The notes under the pieces are model-generated. The model saw only the letters and a program-made list of their open reading frames with translations. It had not been told where the DNA came from and searched no databases. Below are positions 7,330 to 15,420 of a stretch of DNA of 64,000 nucleotides, in pieces (within the stretch, counting starts at the first letter, position 1; every line of letters begins with the position of its first letter). Source of the stretch: JAHBVY01 sp964415255 (GTDB lineage: Bacteria > Myxococcota_A > Polyangia > Polyangiales > Polyangiaceae); contig CAYQAC010000002.1 of assembly GCA_964415255.1 (NCBI GenBank), positions 39,115-103,114 on the forward strand, read 5' to 3'. The translations under genes were made by a program, and so were the position numbers.

Positions 7330-9141
7330 ATGACCTTCCCGCTGCTCGCGCGGCGCTTCGCCAATCGCCTCCGCCGCATCGGCAGGCCAGCGGTCAGCGT
7401 CTGGCACCACCCAGCGTATCGCCTGCCGGTGGCGGCGGCGGAGGGCGTGATCGGGATCGAACCACGGCGCTCGAGCTTCGTGGTGAGCTACCTCTTAGAC
7501 ACCCACGTCATCCACCTCAAGGCGCTGCGTGAGCCAGCGCGGATCGGCTACGCCGAGCTCGGCCTGGTGCACACCCCCGCGCTGCTCGAAGCCTTACACG
7601 ACCCCGAAGAGCTCGGGCGCACCTTCGCGGTGGACCCGAACGAGTTTCGCGTCGACGAGATCCTGCGCACCATCCGCCTGGCCTGCGGCGGCACCCTGGA
7701 GGCGGCGACCTGGGCGCTGACCGAGCGTGCGGCCGCCTTCAACCTGCTTGGCGGCTTTCACCACGCAGGGAAGAGCCGCGGCGCCGGGCTGTGCCCGGTG
7801 AACGACGTCGCGGTGGCGGTGGCCGTGCTGCGCACCCGCGGCTTCCGCGGGCGCGTGAACATCTTGGATTTGGACGCGCACCCGCCGGACGGCACCGCGG
7901 AGTGTTTCCACGGGGATCCACTGGTGTGGATAGGCTCCCTCTCCGGGACAGACTGGGGCAAGCTCGAGGGGGTAGACGAGACGGTGCTGCCGAGCGGCAC
8001 CGAGGACGCCGAGTACCTGGCGGCGCTGAGCGCCCTGCTGTGCCGCATGCCCAAGGCCGAGCTCACCTTCGTGCTGGCGGGCGGGGACGTATTGAAGGGC
8101 GACAAAATGGGCGGGCTCGCGCTCAGCTTGGACGGCGCGCGGCAGCGCGATCTGCTGGTGAGCTGGTACGTGGGACGGACGCCGCAGGTGTGGTTGCCGG
8201 CGGGCGGTTACCACGCAGCGTCTTGGAAGGTGCTGGCGGGCAGCGTGGTGGCGGTGGCGCTCGACACGGACACGCCGCTCGTCACCGGCTACGAGCCGCT
8301 CCGGAGCCGCTTCGCGCAGATCGGCCTGAGCCTTGACCGGAGCGAGCTCGAGGGCCTCGCAGAGCTCACGATGGCGGATATCTTGGGGGATTTGCGAGGT
8401 AGTCAGGGGACCCAGCGTTACCTCGGCTTCTACACCCAAGACGGCCTGGAGTACGCGCTCTCGCGCTACGGGGTGCTGGAGGAGCTGGGGCGCCTCGGCT
8501 ACTCCCAGTTCGAGGTGAAGCTCGACGGCGGGGGCAGCGGGGATCGGCTGCGGCTCTATGGTCAGGCTGACGGACAGAAGTACCTGCTGGTGGAGTGCGT
8601 CGCCGACATAGACAGGAAAGATGACGTCCTGTTCGTCAACTGGCTCATGCTGCAAAACCCAAGGGTGGGCTTCAGCGCCCGGCGGCCGCGCCTGCCAGGG
8701 CAGGAGCACCCAGGCCTAGGCCTCGCCCACGAAGCGAGCGAGCTCTTGCTGCGCACCGCGAGGCGCCTCGGCCTCAAGGGCGTCGCGTTCCGGCCCGCCT
8801 CTTATCACCTCGCCTACGCCGGGCGGCACCAGTCAAGCTTCGCCGACCCAGAGCGCCAGGGCCGCTTCGACGCGCTGCAACGCGACCTCTCACACCTCAC
8901 GCTGCTCGAAGCGAGCCAGCGCGTGGCGCGGGGTCAGGTGCACCTGAACGGCGCCCCCTACACCTGGGAAGCTGAGCTGATGATCCACTGGCTCACACCG
9001 CTTGACGCCCACGAAGGCAGCCCCAGCCGGGCCGAGCGCATCGCGAAGGCCAAGGAGGAGAGCCACTTCAGCGTCGTCGTCCCCAGCGCGGAGCCCAGCG
9101 CGCCCGCGCCGCCTGCCGCCACCACAAGTCAGCCACACTGA
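7330..9141 (+). CDS. Histone-deacetylase-fold protein with long C-terminal extension
   Basis: A 603-residue protein. Residues about 30-330 match the arginase/deacetylase fold of class II HDAC and acetoin-utilisation (AcuC-like) proteins: His-His in GGFHHAGKSRG, zinc ligands Asp and His in ILDLDAHPPDGT, and the third ligand Asp in VLAGGDVLKGDKMGG. It would remove acyl groups from lysines, polyamines or small molecules. Residues about 345-600 form a second conserved-looking region (YLGFYTQDGLEYALSRYGVL; SRAERIAKAKEESHF) that I do not recognise, ending in a Pro/Ala-rich tail. The start at 7330 gives MTFPLLARRFANRLRR; an in-frame GTG at 7321 is possible. It is divergent from the protease, 72 bp away, so their promoters overlap. 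Confidence 0.82.
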   Translation: MTFPLLARRFANRLRRIGRPAVSVWHHPAYRLPVAAAEGVIGIEPRRSSFVVSYLLDTHVIHLKALREPARIGYAELGLVHTPALLEALHDPEELGRTFAVDPNEFRVDEILRTIRLACGGTLEAATWALTERAAAFNLLGGFHHAGKSRGAGLCPVNDVAVAVAVLRTRGFRGRVNILDLDAHPPDGTAECFHGDPLVWIGSLSGTDWGKLEGVDETVLPSGTEDAEYLAALSALLCRMPKAELTFVLAGGDVLKGDKMGGLALSLDGARQRDLLVSWYVGRTPQVWLPAGGYHAASWKVLAGSVVAVALDTDTPLVTGYEPLRSRFAQIGLSLDRSELEGLAELTMADILGDLRGSQGTQRYLGFYTQDGLEYALSRYGVLEELGRLGYSQFEVKLDGGGSGDRLRLYGQADGQKYLLVECVADIDRKDDVLFVNWLMLQNPRVGFSARRPRLPGQEHPGLGLAHEASELLLRTARRLGLKGVAFRPASYHLAYAGRHQSSFADPERQGRFDALQRDLSHLTLLEASQRVARGQVHLNGAPYTWEAELMIHWLTPLDAHEGSPSRAERIAKAKEESHFSVVVPSAEPSAPAPPAATTSQPH

Positions 9142-9196
9142 CGCTCACCGCGAGGGCCTCCCACCCAGCCGCCTTCGCGCGCTCAGCGGGGAGGGC

Positions 9197-9221
9197 AGGG
9201 GGTTTGGCACCGCCCTAGCGC
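9197..9221 (+). repeat. T-run/G-run intergenic element, copy 3
   Basis: A short form without the T-run (AGGGGGTTTGGCACCGCCC) lies between the convergent HDAC-like and barrel genes. It is followed at 9228-9242 by the palindrome GTCAGC-TAT-GCTGAC. Confidence 0.45.
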
Positions 9222-9248
9222 AGGCTTGTCAGCTATGCTGACTTGAGC

Positions 9249-10148
9249 TCACAGCGTGTAGCCCAACCCCAACCCCACCCCCAGGTACTGATCCAGCGCG
9301 CCCCCAGCCACCCGCGGCGCACCCACCTCTGGGTCCAGCGTGAAGAAGTAGCGCTCAAAATCCACCGCGAGCCGCGCGTCTAGGCCCGCGCCCAGCTGAA
9401 GGCGCAGCGCCACCTGGGCGTCTACCCCGCCCGAGCTGGCGTTGGGGAACCAGGCGTCCGACGCGATTTCTCCGGAGCTGACTGGCAAGCGGTAACCGAG
9501 CCGGCCCTCCCAAGACAGGCCGAGCGGCGCGCGCTGCTCAAAGCCGACGCCGAGGCGCAGGAAGCGGTAGTCCGCGCTCGGCACTCCAGGCGCCGCCGAG
9601 TGGATCGGCGAGTTCGCGTCGGTGTCCGACAGCTCGAACCAGCGCGCGCCGTAGCCAAGGGAGAAGCTCGCGCGGTGCTCGGCGATGGGCACCTGAGCGC
9701 CAAGCGCCGCGTGATACGCCCCAGAGGACGTCTCGAAGCGCTCACCCTCGAAGCGCTCTGACTCGAGCCCTAGCGCGCGACCATAGCTGCCCTCCACTCG
9801 AAGCCAGCCGAGCGCGCCCGGTTCCTCGATGAACCAGCTCGCGGGGTGAAGCGCCGCCCCCGCCTGCACCCAAGGCGCCGCGCGCAGCGTGTAGGCCTGG
9901 AGCCGCCGCACCACGTCGTCGCGGTAGCGGAAGCTGCGCCGGAAGGCGCCGCCGTGGAGCGAGAGCTCGGCGCGCGGCGCGGCCCGTGTATGAACCCCAC
10001 GCTCCCGCGCCCCCGCCAGGCTGACCGATCCGTCAGCCTCACTTACCTGAGCGGCTCCCGCGCCGACCCAGAGCACAGCCGCTGAGATCGCGCTGACCAC
10101 CCGGCACACCCTGGCCACCTCGGACAGGCGCGGCACGCCCCGGCTCAC
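9249..10148 (-). CDS. Predicted outer-membrane beta-barrel protein
   Basis: A 299-residue exported protein, last gene of the four-gene operon. The GTG at 10148 is chosen because it overlaps the upstream stop as GTGA, indicating coupled translation; an N-terminal hydrophobic segment (VVSAISAAVLWVGAGAAQ) then works as a signal peptide. The rest is alternating polar/hydrophobic strands with many aromatic residues (YHAALGAQVPIAEHRASFSLGYGARWFEL) and ends in LGVGLGLGYTL, the pattern of an outer-membrane barrel. No specific family is recognised. Being co-transcribed with the DUF1552/DUF1592 proteins suggests a structural or transport role alongside them, which is inference. Confidence 0.65.
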   Translation of the reverse strand: MSRGVPRLSEVARVCRVVSAISAAVLWVGAGAAQVSEADGSVSLAGARERGVHTRAAPRAELSLHGGAFRRSFRYRDDVVRRLQAYTLRAAPWVQAGAALHPASWFIEEPGALGWLRVEGSYGRALGLESERFEGERFETSSGAYHAALGAQVPIAEHRASFSLGYGARWFELSDTDANSPIHSAAPGVPSADYRFLRLGVGFEQRAPLGLSWEGRLGYRLPVSSGEIASDAWFPNASSGGVDAQVALRLQLGAGLDARLAVDFERYFFTLDPEVGAPRVAGGALDQYLGVGLGLGYTL

Positions 10149-11098
10149 GGACCCTCGCGCACGAAGGCGGGGCTCGCGCGGAACTTGAGCCCGGCGGAGA
10201 CCTCCTGACACACCCCGGCTGCGTCAGGCTTCAGATCGGCGGTGCCGCCGATCAGGTTGGTCGCAACCTGCTGGAGATCCTCCCCCACGTTGAGGCCTTG
10301 GACGATCTCCTTGAAGTCCTCGACGCGGATCCCCCCGCTGATGATGCCATCCATGAACACGCCGCCGACCTCCTGCTCCTTCGTCAGCGCGAACTCAAGC
10401 TGCGCGTCACGCACGTGCAGGTTGAAGGCGGCGTCGAGCACCCGCACCGGCAGGAAGGCCTCCGGCGAGCTCGCGAACAAGCGCCCACCCCTGACCTCGC
10501 CTTGAAACTCGCTGATCGGCGCCTCATCCTCGTTGTAGCCAAACGTCTGGTAGAGTTCGTAGGCGCCGGTGGTGTCGAGCAGTACGGCGCCCGAGCCCGC
10601 CCCAAGCCGCAGCACCACGTCGTCGTCCTGCTCAAAATCATCTAAGCCGAGCAGCTCCAGCACGATCAACAGCTGCCCCCCGGCGATGGCCGCCTCAAGC
10701 AGCACGTCGATGTTGTCCTCCCCCACCATCGCCTTGATCAAGGGGAGCAGCACCGCGAGCTGGTTGTCCACGCCGCTTCTGCCATCAGGTCCGATGAAGT
10801 CCTTCTTGAAGCAGGTCTCGGCGTCCTCCCCGACCCCGGTGCGCCCATCCAAGTCGAGCCCCTCTGCCACCCCCGGCGAGCCCTCAGTAGGCTGGGCGAG
10901 CTGCTGAGCGAAGGTCGCGAAGGTGAGCACCGCGCCGTGACGCGAGGTCTCGCCGACCTCCGCTTCTGCGGCCTCCTCCCCGCCGCAAGCGCTGAGCGCG
11001 AGGCCGAGCCCGAGCGCCCACTTCGATCTCAGCACGGATGTCAGCATGCCTGACTGGGTGGCTCCACGCGGCGAGCTGAGCTCCAAGCGCCGGCTCAT
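10145..11098 (-). CDS. Lipoprotein of the DUF1592/DUF1552 operon
   Basis: A 317-residue predicted lipoprotein. Its ATG overlaps the stop of the DUF1552 gene (ATGA), so it is translationally coupled; an internal Met at 11047 is an alternative start. The signal region ends in LALSACGG, a good lipobox. The mature protein is acidic, with Asp-rich turns (GLDLDGRTGVGEDAETC, LDDFEQDDDVV) and helical stretches, and contains two Cys that may pair. No known domain is recognised. Its place between the DUF1552 and barrel genes implies a shared envelope function. Confidence 0.7.
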   Translation of the reverse strand: MSRRLELSSPRGATQSGMLTSVLRSKWALGLGLALSACGGEEAAEAEVGETSRHGAVLTFATFAQQLAQPTEGSPGVAEGLDLDGRTGVGEDAETCFKKDFIGPDGRSGVDNQLAVLLPLIKAMVGEDNIDVLLEAAIAGGQLLIVLELLGLDDFEQDDDVVLRLGAGSGAVLLDTTGAYELYQTFGYNEDEAPISEFQGEVRGGRLFASSPEAFLPVRVLDAAFNLHVRDAQLEFALTKEQEVGGVFMDGIISGGIRVEDFKEIVQGLNVGEDLQQVATNLIGGTADLKPDAAGVCQEVSAGLKFRASPAFVREGP

Positions 11099-12432
11099 CC
11101 CGCCGCGAGCCCTTCCAAGCCCTCGCGCACCAGGCCCTCGTCTCCGCCGAACTCACCCGCTCGAACACCCATCATCGAGAGGATGCTGAAGCCCAAGCGG
11201 CTGATGTTGGCGCCCACCTGACGAACGTGAGTCCCCTTGACTAGTTGCCCACCCGCGCCGCCCCCGAGCACCACCGGGTACTCATCCACCGCGTGGCTCT
11301 TGCCGTAGCTGCAGTCAGTGAAGCCGAGCACCAGGCAGTTGTCGAGCAGCGTGCCGTCACCCTCCGGGATGGCGCGGAGCGCCGCCAAGGTGTAGGCGTA
11401 CTCGCCGATGATGTAGCGGATGATCTTGGTGACGCCCGGTTGCTCGCCCGCCTCATCGTGGGTGAGCTGGTGGTGACCGAGCGGCGCACCGGGGTAGAGC
11501 ACGTTGCCCACTGGGCGGCTGAACAAGTAGGAGAAGACGCGGGTTTGATCGCAGGCGAGGCTCATCGCCAGCAGATCGCTCATCACGCGGCTGATGGCGC
11601 GAAGCTGGGGCCGCCCCTCAAGGTCAGGGTACTCATCTAGAGGCGGGAGCGGCCGCTCACAGGCCTCGTAAGCAGGCGGGTCCTCCTCCAGCTTCGCGAT
11701 TTGCTTCTCTAAATCGCGGATCGAGGTAAAATGCTGGTCTAAACGCGCACGGTCAGCCAAGCTGACTCGCTGGCTCAGGCGCCGGGCGTCCTCGCTCACC
11801 GCGTCCAGCACGCTGCGGCGCAGCGCCAGCTTGGGATCGATGATGGCCTCCTCGCCTGGCGCGCGGAAGCCTTCACCGAACAGGCGCTGGAACAGCACCG
11901 CCGGGTTTGACTCAGGTGGGTTAGTGCGACCCGGCCCCGTGTAGCTGAGGCTCGCCTGGGTTCGCTCCACCGCCAACTCAAGCGATGAGAAGCGCGTCTG
12001 GCCGCGCAGCGCGTCGGCCACCAGCTGATCGAGGCTGGCGGAGGCGAAGGTGCTGTTGTCGAAGTCGCCGCCCGCCACCCCCAGGCGACGCCCAGTGAGC
12101 AGCGCCGCCGGGCCCGTCCCGTGGGGCACCTCATTCGGCTGATACACCTTGAGGCCGCTGACGACCGTGACGTCGCCCTTCACCTCGGCGAGCGGCTCCA
12201 GCTCCTCGCTGAGCTGATAGTCAGGCCCCGTGTCCGTTGGGTTCCACTTGTTCGCGTGGCTGCCGTTGCCGAAGAACCACCAGCCAAAGCGCCGCGGGAA
12301 GCCCTCGCCCGAGGCGTGAGCCGTCCCGCTGTCGTTCAGGAAGATTTCGAGCGCCGGCAGCGCCACACCCACCAGGGCGCCCCCTAGGACGCCCCGAAGG
12401 ACCGTGCGTCGGCTCAGCTTGCGCGCCATCAC
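11095..12432 (-). CDS. DUF1552 family protein, Tat-exported
   Basis: A 445-residue member of the DUF1552 family, whose biochemical role is unknown; the family is abundant in planctomycetes and myxobacteria and is usually encoded next to DUF1587/1592/1588 proteins, as here. The twin-arginine motif (KLSRRTVLRGVLGGAL) predicts Tat export of a folded protein. The family block RRFGWWFFGNGSHANKWNP follows, then VSGLKVYQPNEVPHGTG and a C-terminal NCLVLGFTDCSYGKSH. The ATG overlaps the preceding stop (ATGA). The fold resembles sulfatase/alkaline-phosphatase-type proteins, a family-level expectation not shown here. Confidence 0.9.
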   Translation of the reverse strand: MMARKLSRRTVLRGVLGGALVGVALPALEIFLNDSGTAHASGEGFPRRFGWWFFGNGSHANKWNPTDTGPDYQLSEELEPLAEVKGDVTVVSGLKVYQPNEVPHGTGPAALLTGRRLGVAGGDFDNSTFASASLDQLVADALRGQTRFSSLELAVERTQASLSYTGPGRTNPPESNPAVLFQRLFGEGFRAPGEEAIIDPKLALRRSVLDAVSEDARRLSQRVSLADRARLDQHFTSIRDLEKQIAKLEEDPPAYEACERPLPPLDEYPDLEGRPQLRAISRVMSDLLAMSLACDQTRVFSYLFSRPVGNVLYPGAPLGHHQLTHDEAGEQPGVTKIIRYIIGEYAYTLAALRAIPEGDGTLLDNCLVLGFTDCSYGKSHAVDEYPVVLGGGAGGQLVKGTHVRQVGANISRLGFSILSMMGVRAGEFGGDEGLVREGLEGLAAG

Positions 12433-14024
12433 TCACCCTCCGTTGCCAGACGGAACCCGTCGCTCAGCGCCACCTCGCGCAGCAGCGTCTTCACCCGGTA
12501 GTTGCCAAGCGCGAAGGCCTCCGCCAGGCGCTCCACCTCCCCATCTTCGCCAGGCAGCTCGAGGCTCGCCTTGGCGTAGCGGTACACGCGCCGCGTGAAG
12601 CACGGCCCGAGCGCTGGGTGATCCGCCACCGCCTGCCCCAGCCCAAGCGCGTCACCGAAGCGCACGCCATCCAGATCGCCGCTCGGATCGATCACCGCGT
12701 TGGCCTCAAGCGTGCGGTAACGCCCAATGCTGTCGAAGTTCTCAAGGCCGAGGCCGATGGGGTCCATCGACAGGTGACAGGCAGCGCACACACGCACCGT
12801 GAGGTGATCGTCAATGCGATCGCGCAGGGTGGGCGCGGCGGCGCTCGCCTCAGGCAGCGAGGTGTCCACGTCAGCGGGGGGCGGCGGGATCTCTCCGCAG
12901 AGCATGGTGGTGCGCACGAAGCGGCCGCGCAGGGTGGCGGAGGTGTTGGTCGGGTGGGAGTGCAGCGCGAGCAGGCTCGTGTGCCCCAGGAGCCCGCGGC
13001 GCGGGCCCTCCGGCAGCTCCGTGAGCGCGAAGCCGCTCAGGCTCGGCGCCGGCACGTTGTAGAGCGCCGCCAAGCGGCGGTTCAAATAGGTGAGCCGCGT
13101 GGTGAACAGCTCGCGATAGTCGGCGTCCGCCTCGAACACCCAGTGCTCCAGCAGACCGAGCGTCTCCTCGCGCGCGTCGGGACCAAGATCCGCGCTGTGC
13201 GAGGTGAACAAGGTGGTGTCCTTCACGAGATCGCTCAGCTTCTTCAGGCCGAGCAGCTCGCTGAACAGGTTGCGCACGCCGCGGCGCGCCAAGGGCGACG
13301 CCAGCAAGCGCTCCACCTGAGCCTCGAGCGTCGCGCCCTCGAGCAGCGCGCCACTCTCGCCCAAGTCGAGCAGCTCTTGATCGGGCGCGCTGTTCCACAA
13401 GAAGAACGCCAGGCGCGAGGCGAGCTCCACCCCGGTGTAGCGCAGGCCGCCCTCCGCCGGCTCACCCAATTCCACACGGAATAAGAAGTGCGGCGACTGC
13501 AGCAGCCCCGCCAGGCCGAACTCGAGCCCCGCGTGGAAGTCACCGAGCGCACGGCTCGCCTCCCCAGCGGCCGCGACGTAGCCCATGACCTCCTCATCGG
13601 TGAGCGAGCGCCGGAACACGCGGCGCCCCACGCTCTCGATGAACGCCGCGGCGCAGGTGGTGTCCACCGGCGCCTCAGGCGCGCAAGGCACCCAGCGATC
13701 GCGCGCGCCTGGCGCGAGCACCTGAGCCGCCACATCGAAGGCGGCGCGCTCATACTGCTCTGCCCCGCGCGACGACACCGTCGACACCGAGCCGCCCACG
13801 GTGAGGAAGCCACCCACCTCCGTGTCCGGCTCAAGCGCGGTGGGCACCACCACCCCCTCGAACAAATCCGTCAGGGTGTTGGTGTATTGGGCCTGGGTCA
13901 GGCGCTTGAGCACCACCGGCGCCGGCTCAAGCGGCGCCTTCTCGACCTCCGGCGGCGGCTCGATGCGACCAGTGCAGGCCCAGGTCATCAGCCCTACTGC
14001 GAGCCAGCTCAGTCGACGCTTCAC
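12429..14024 (-). CDS. DUF1592/DUF1588/DUF1595-type lipoprotein with CxxCH motif
   Basis: First gene of the operon, 531 residues from a GTG at 14024. Signal and lipobox are seen in MKRRLSWLAVGLMTWACTG. The domain order matches planctomycete-type proteins: DUF1587-like (VLKRLTQAQYTNTLTDLF), DUF1595 (GRRVFRRSLTDEEV), DUF1592 (VELASRLAFFLWNSAPDQELL), DUF1588 (GLLGHTSLLALHSHPTNTS) and DUF1585 near the end. The motif VCAACHLSMDPIGLGLENFD includes CxxCH, suggesting a covalently bound haem c. The family is assumed to act in the periplasm, possibly in redox or polymer metabolism, but no member's reaction is established as far as I know. A strong -35/-10 lies directly upstream. Confidence 0.9.
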   Translation of the reverse strand: MKRRLSWLAVGLMTWACTGRIEPPPEVEKAPLEPAPVVLKRLTQAQYTNTLTDLFEGVVVPTALEPDTEVGGFLTVGGSVSTVSSRGAEQYERAAFDVAAQVLAPGARDRWVPCAPEAPVDTTCAAAFIESVGRRVFRRSLTDEEVMGYVAAAGEASRALGDFHAGLEFGLAGLLQSPHFLFRVELGEPAEGGLRYTGVELASRLAFFLWNSAPDQELLDLGESGALLEGATLEAQVERLLASPLARRGVRNLFSELLGLKKLSDLVKDTTLFTSHSADLGPDAREETLGLLEHWVFEADADYRELFTTRLTYLNRRLAALYNVPAPSLSGFALTELPEGPRRGLLGHTSLLALHSHPTNTSATLRGRFVRTTMLCGEIPPPPADVDTSLPEASAAAPTLRDRIDDHLTVRVCAACHLSMDPIGLGLENFDSIGRYRTLEANAVIDPSGDLDGVRFGDALGLGQAVADHPALGPCFTRRVYRYAKASLELPGEDGEVERLAEAFALGNYRVKTLLREVALSDGFRLATEGE

Positions 14025-14032
14025 TGCCCCCG

Positions 14033-14062
14033 AGTATGCTTAGAAACCGGCCCCTCGGTCAA
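14033..14062 (-). promoter_or_regulatory. Promoter of the DUF1592-DUF1552 operon
   Basis: On the minus strand a -35 box TTGACC (14062-14057) is followed after 18 bases by a -10 box CATACT (14038-14033). Only eight bases separate the -10 from the GTG start at 14024, so the message is probably leaderless or nearly so. This is the clearest sigma-70-type promoter in the window. Confidence 0.6.
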
Positions 14063-14123
14063 ACTGTCGCAGGCAGGCGGGAAAAGGTGCGCTGGGCGCG
14101 GACGCCAGCTGACCAGCGTCTGC

Positions 14124-15275
14124 TCAAGGCCGACGCCGCAGGGTGACCAGGCTTGAGACGGAGCGCTCGCCGCTCAAGAGTTCCAAGGTGGTGGCCGAGG
14201 TGTCGTCAAGCACGTGATGCCGGGCGAAGGCGAGCGCGTAGGTGTCGACGATGGCGTAACCCACCGCCGACTCGATGTCGCGGCAGCCTCCCAACGCGAA
14301 CAGCTGATGGCACCCGCCGCTCACCTCCACCCACATCAGCGGCAGCGAACTCACCGAGGCGAACAGGGTGTCCGCGCCCACCGGATCATCGCTCGCCGTC
14401 ATCATCAACATGGGCGTCTCGGTGGCGTCCAGATCGCTCAGCCACGCGCTGCTGGCGTTGCCGGCCATGGGGATCCCAGCGACCACCCGCGGATCGCGGA
14501 GGCCCGCCGCGAGCGCGGCGACTTGCGCCTCGCTGCACGTCCCCTCCTCTGACGGGCACGCCGCGCGGATCCCCGCGATGTCATAGCCGGCGCCGCCAAT
14601 CGCCCAGGTGGTGTAACTGCCAAAGCTGTGCCCGCTCATCACCACGCGCTCAAGCGCCAAGCGACCACTCAGCGGATCTTCCTTGGGGAGCTGAGCCAGG
14701 TGATCCAGCGCTTGGGAGATGTCCTGAGGGCGCACCACGAAGGTGGTGGTGGGGCGCGGGTTCCAGTTGTCGGTCAGGGTGTTCCCCGTGTGGTTCGGCG
14801 CCACGGCCACCCACCCATGGCTCGCGAAGTACGCCATCAGCTCGCTGGAGGTGCCGCCCCACCCCTGATGCCCGTGTGAGTGCACGTGCACGGGGTAGGT
14901 GGACCCGAGCGGGGCCGCGAGGCTCGCTCCCTCGAAGGCGTGGGGGTCGTTGAAAATGCCGAGGTAAATGGGCACCTCACCGCTCGTGTCCTCCGTCGGG
15001 TACCAGACATCGAGGGTGATGACACGCTCGTCGGTCTCCCCATCGGGCAAGTAGCGGTGCTCAAGGCTCCGGTGCCCGGCGCGGAAGGGCCCGGGCGCGT
15101 CCACCGCGAGCTCAAGCGACGGGTGCCGCCCATCTAGCTTTTCGGTGGGCTCCTCAGCACCGCAACCAAGCACCCAGGACAGCGCAGCGACGCCGAGCGT
15201 GAGGCGGCCCACGAGGCCTGAAGCCCGACCCTCCACAGGGCGTGGAGCTGCCTGGGGCTGCATGTGAGAGACCAT
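14124..15275 (-). CDS. Alpha/beta-hydrolase lipoprotein (PAF-acetylhydrolase-like)
   Basis: A 383-residue predicted lipoprotein hydrolase. The ATG at 15275 has GAGG just upstream; the hydrophobic segment ends in LSWVLGCGAE, a lipobox. The alpha/beta-hydrolase core has the oxyanion block VHVHSHGHQGWGG, nucleophile elbow GHSFGSYT, acid in MMTASDDPVGAD and a candidate catalytic His in GGCHQLF. Overall arrangement resembles platelet-activating-factor acetylhydrolase and related dienelactone-hydrolase-type esterases, so an ester or amide bond is the expected substrate; the natural substrate cannot be told. It is divergent from the sensor kinase at 15421. Confidence 0.85.
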   Translation of the reverse strand: MVSHMQPQAAPRPVEGRASGLVGRLTLGVAALSWVLGCGAEEPTEKLDGRHPSLELAVDAPGPFRAGHRSLEHRYLPDGETDERVITLDVWYPTEDTSGEVPIYLGIFNDPHAFEGASLAAPLGSTYPVHVHSHGHQGWGGTSSELMAYFASHGWVAVAPNHTGNTLTDNWNPRPTTTFVVRPQDISQALDHLAQLPKEDPLSGRLALERVVMSGHSFGSYTTWAIGGAGYDIAGIRAACPSEEGTCSEAQVAALAAGLRDPRVVAGIPMAGNASSAWLSDLDATETPMLMMTASDDPVGADTLFASVSSLPLMWVEVSGGCHQLFALGGCRDIESAVGYAIVDTYALAFARHHVLDDTSATTLELLSGERSVSSLVTLRRRP

Positions 15276-15420
15276 CGACCTCAATGATGCCCCGACTTGA
15301 GGCGTGGGAACAAGCGCCGCGCTCGCTCCACTCGCTGGCGGGGGTGAGGGGCTCCGCGAGCGGTGGTGGAGCAGGCCGAAGACAAGCTCCAGGATCCGCC
15401 CTGGAAGGAAGTGTGAAAGG

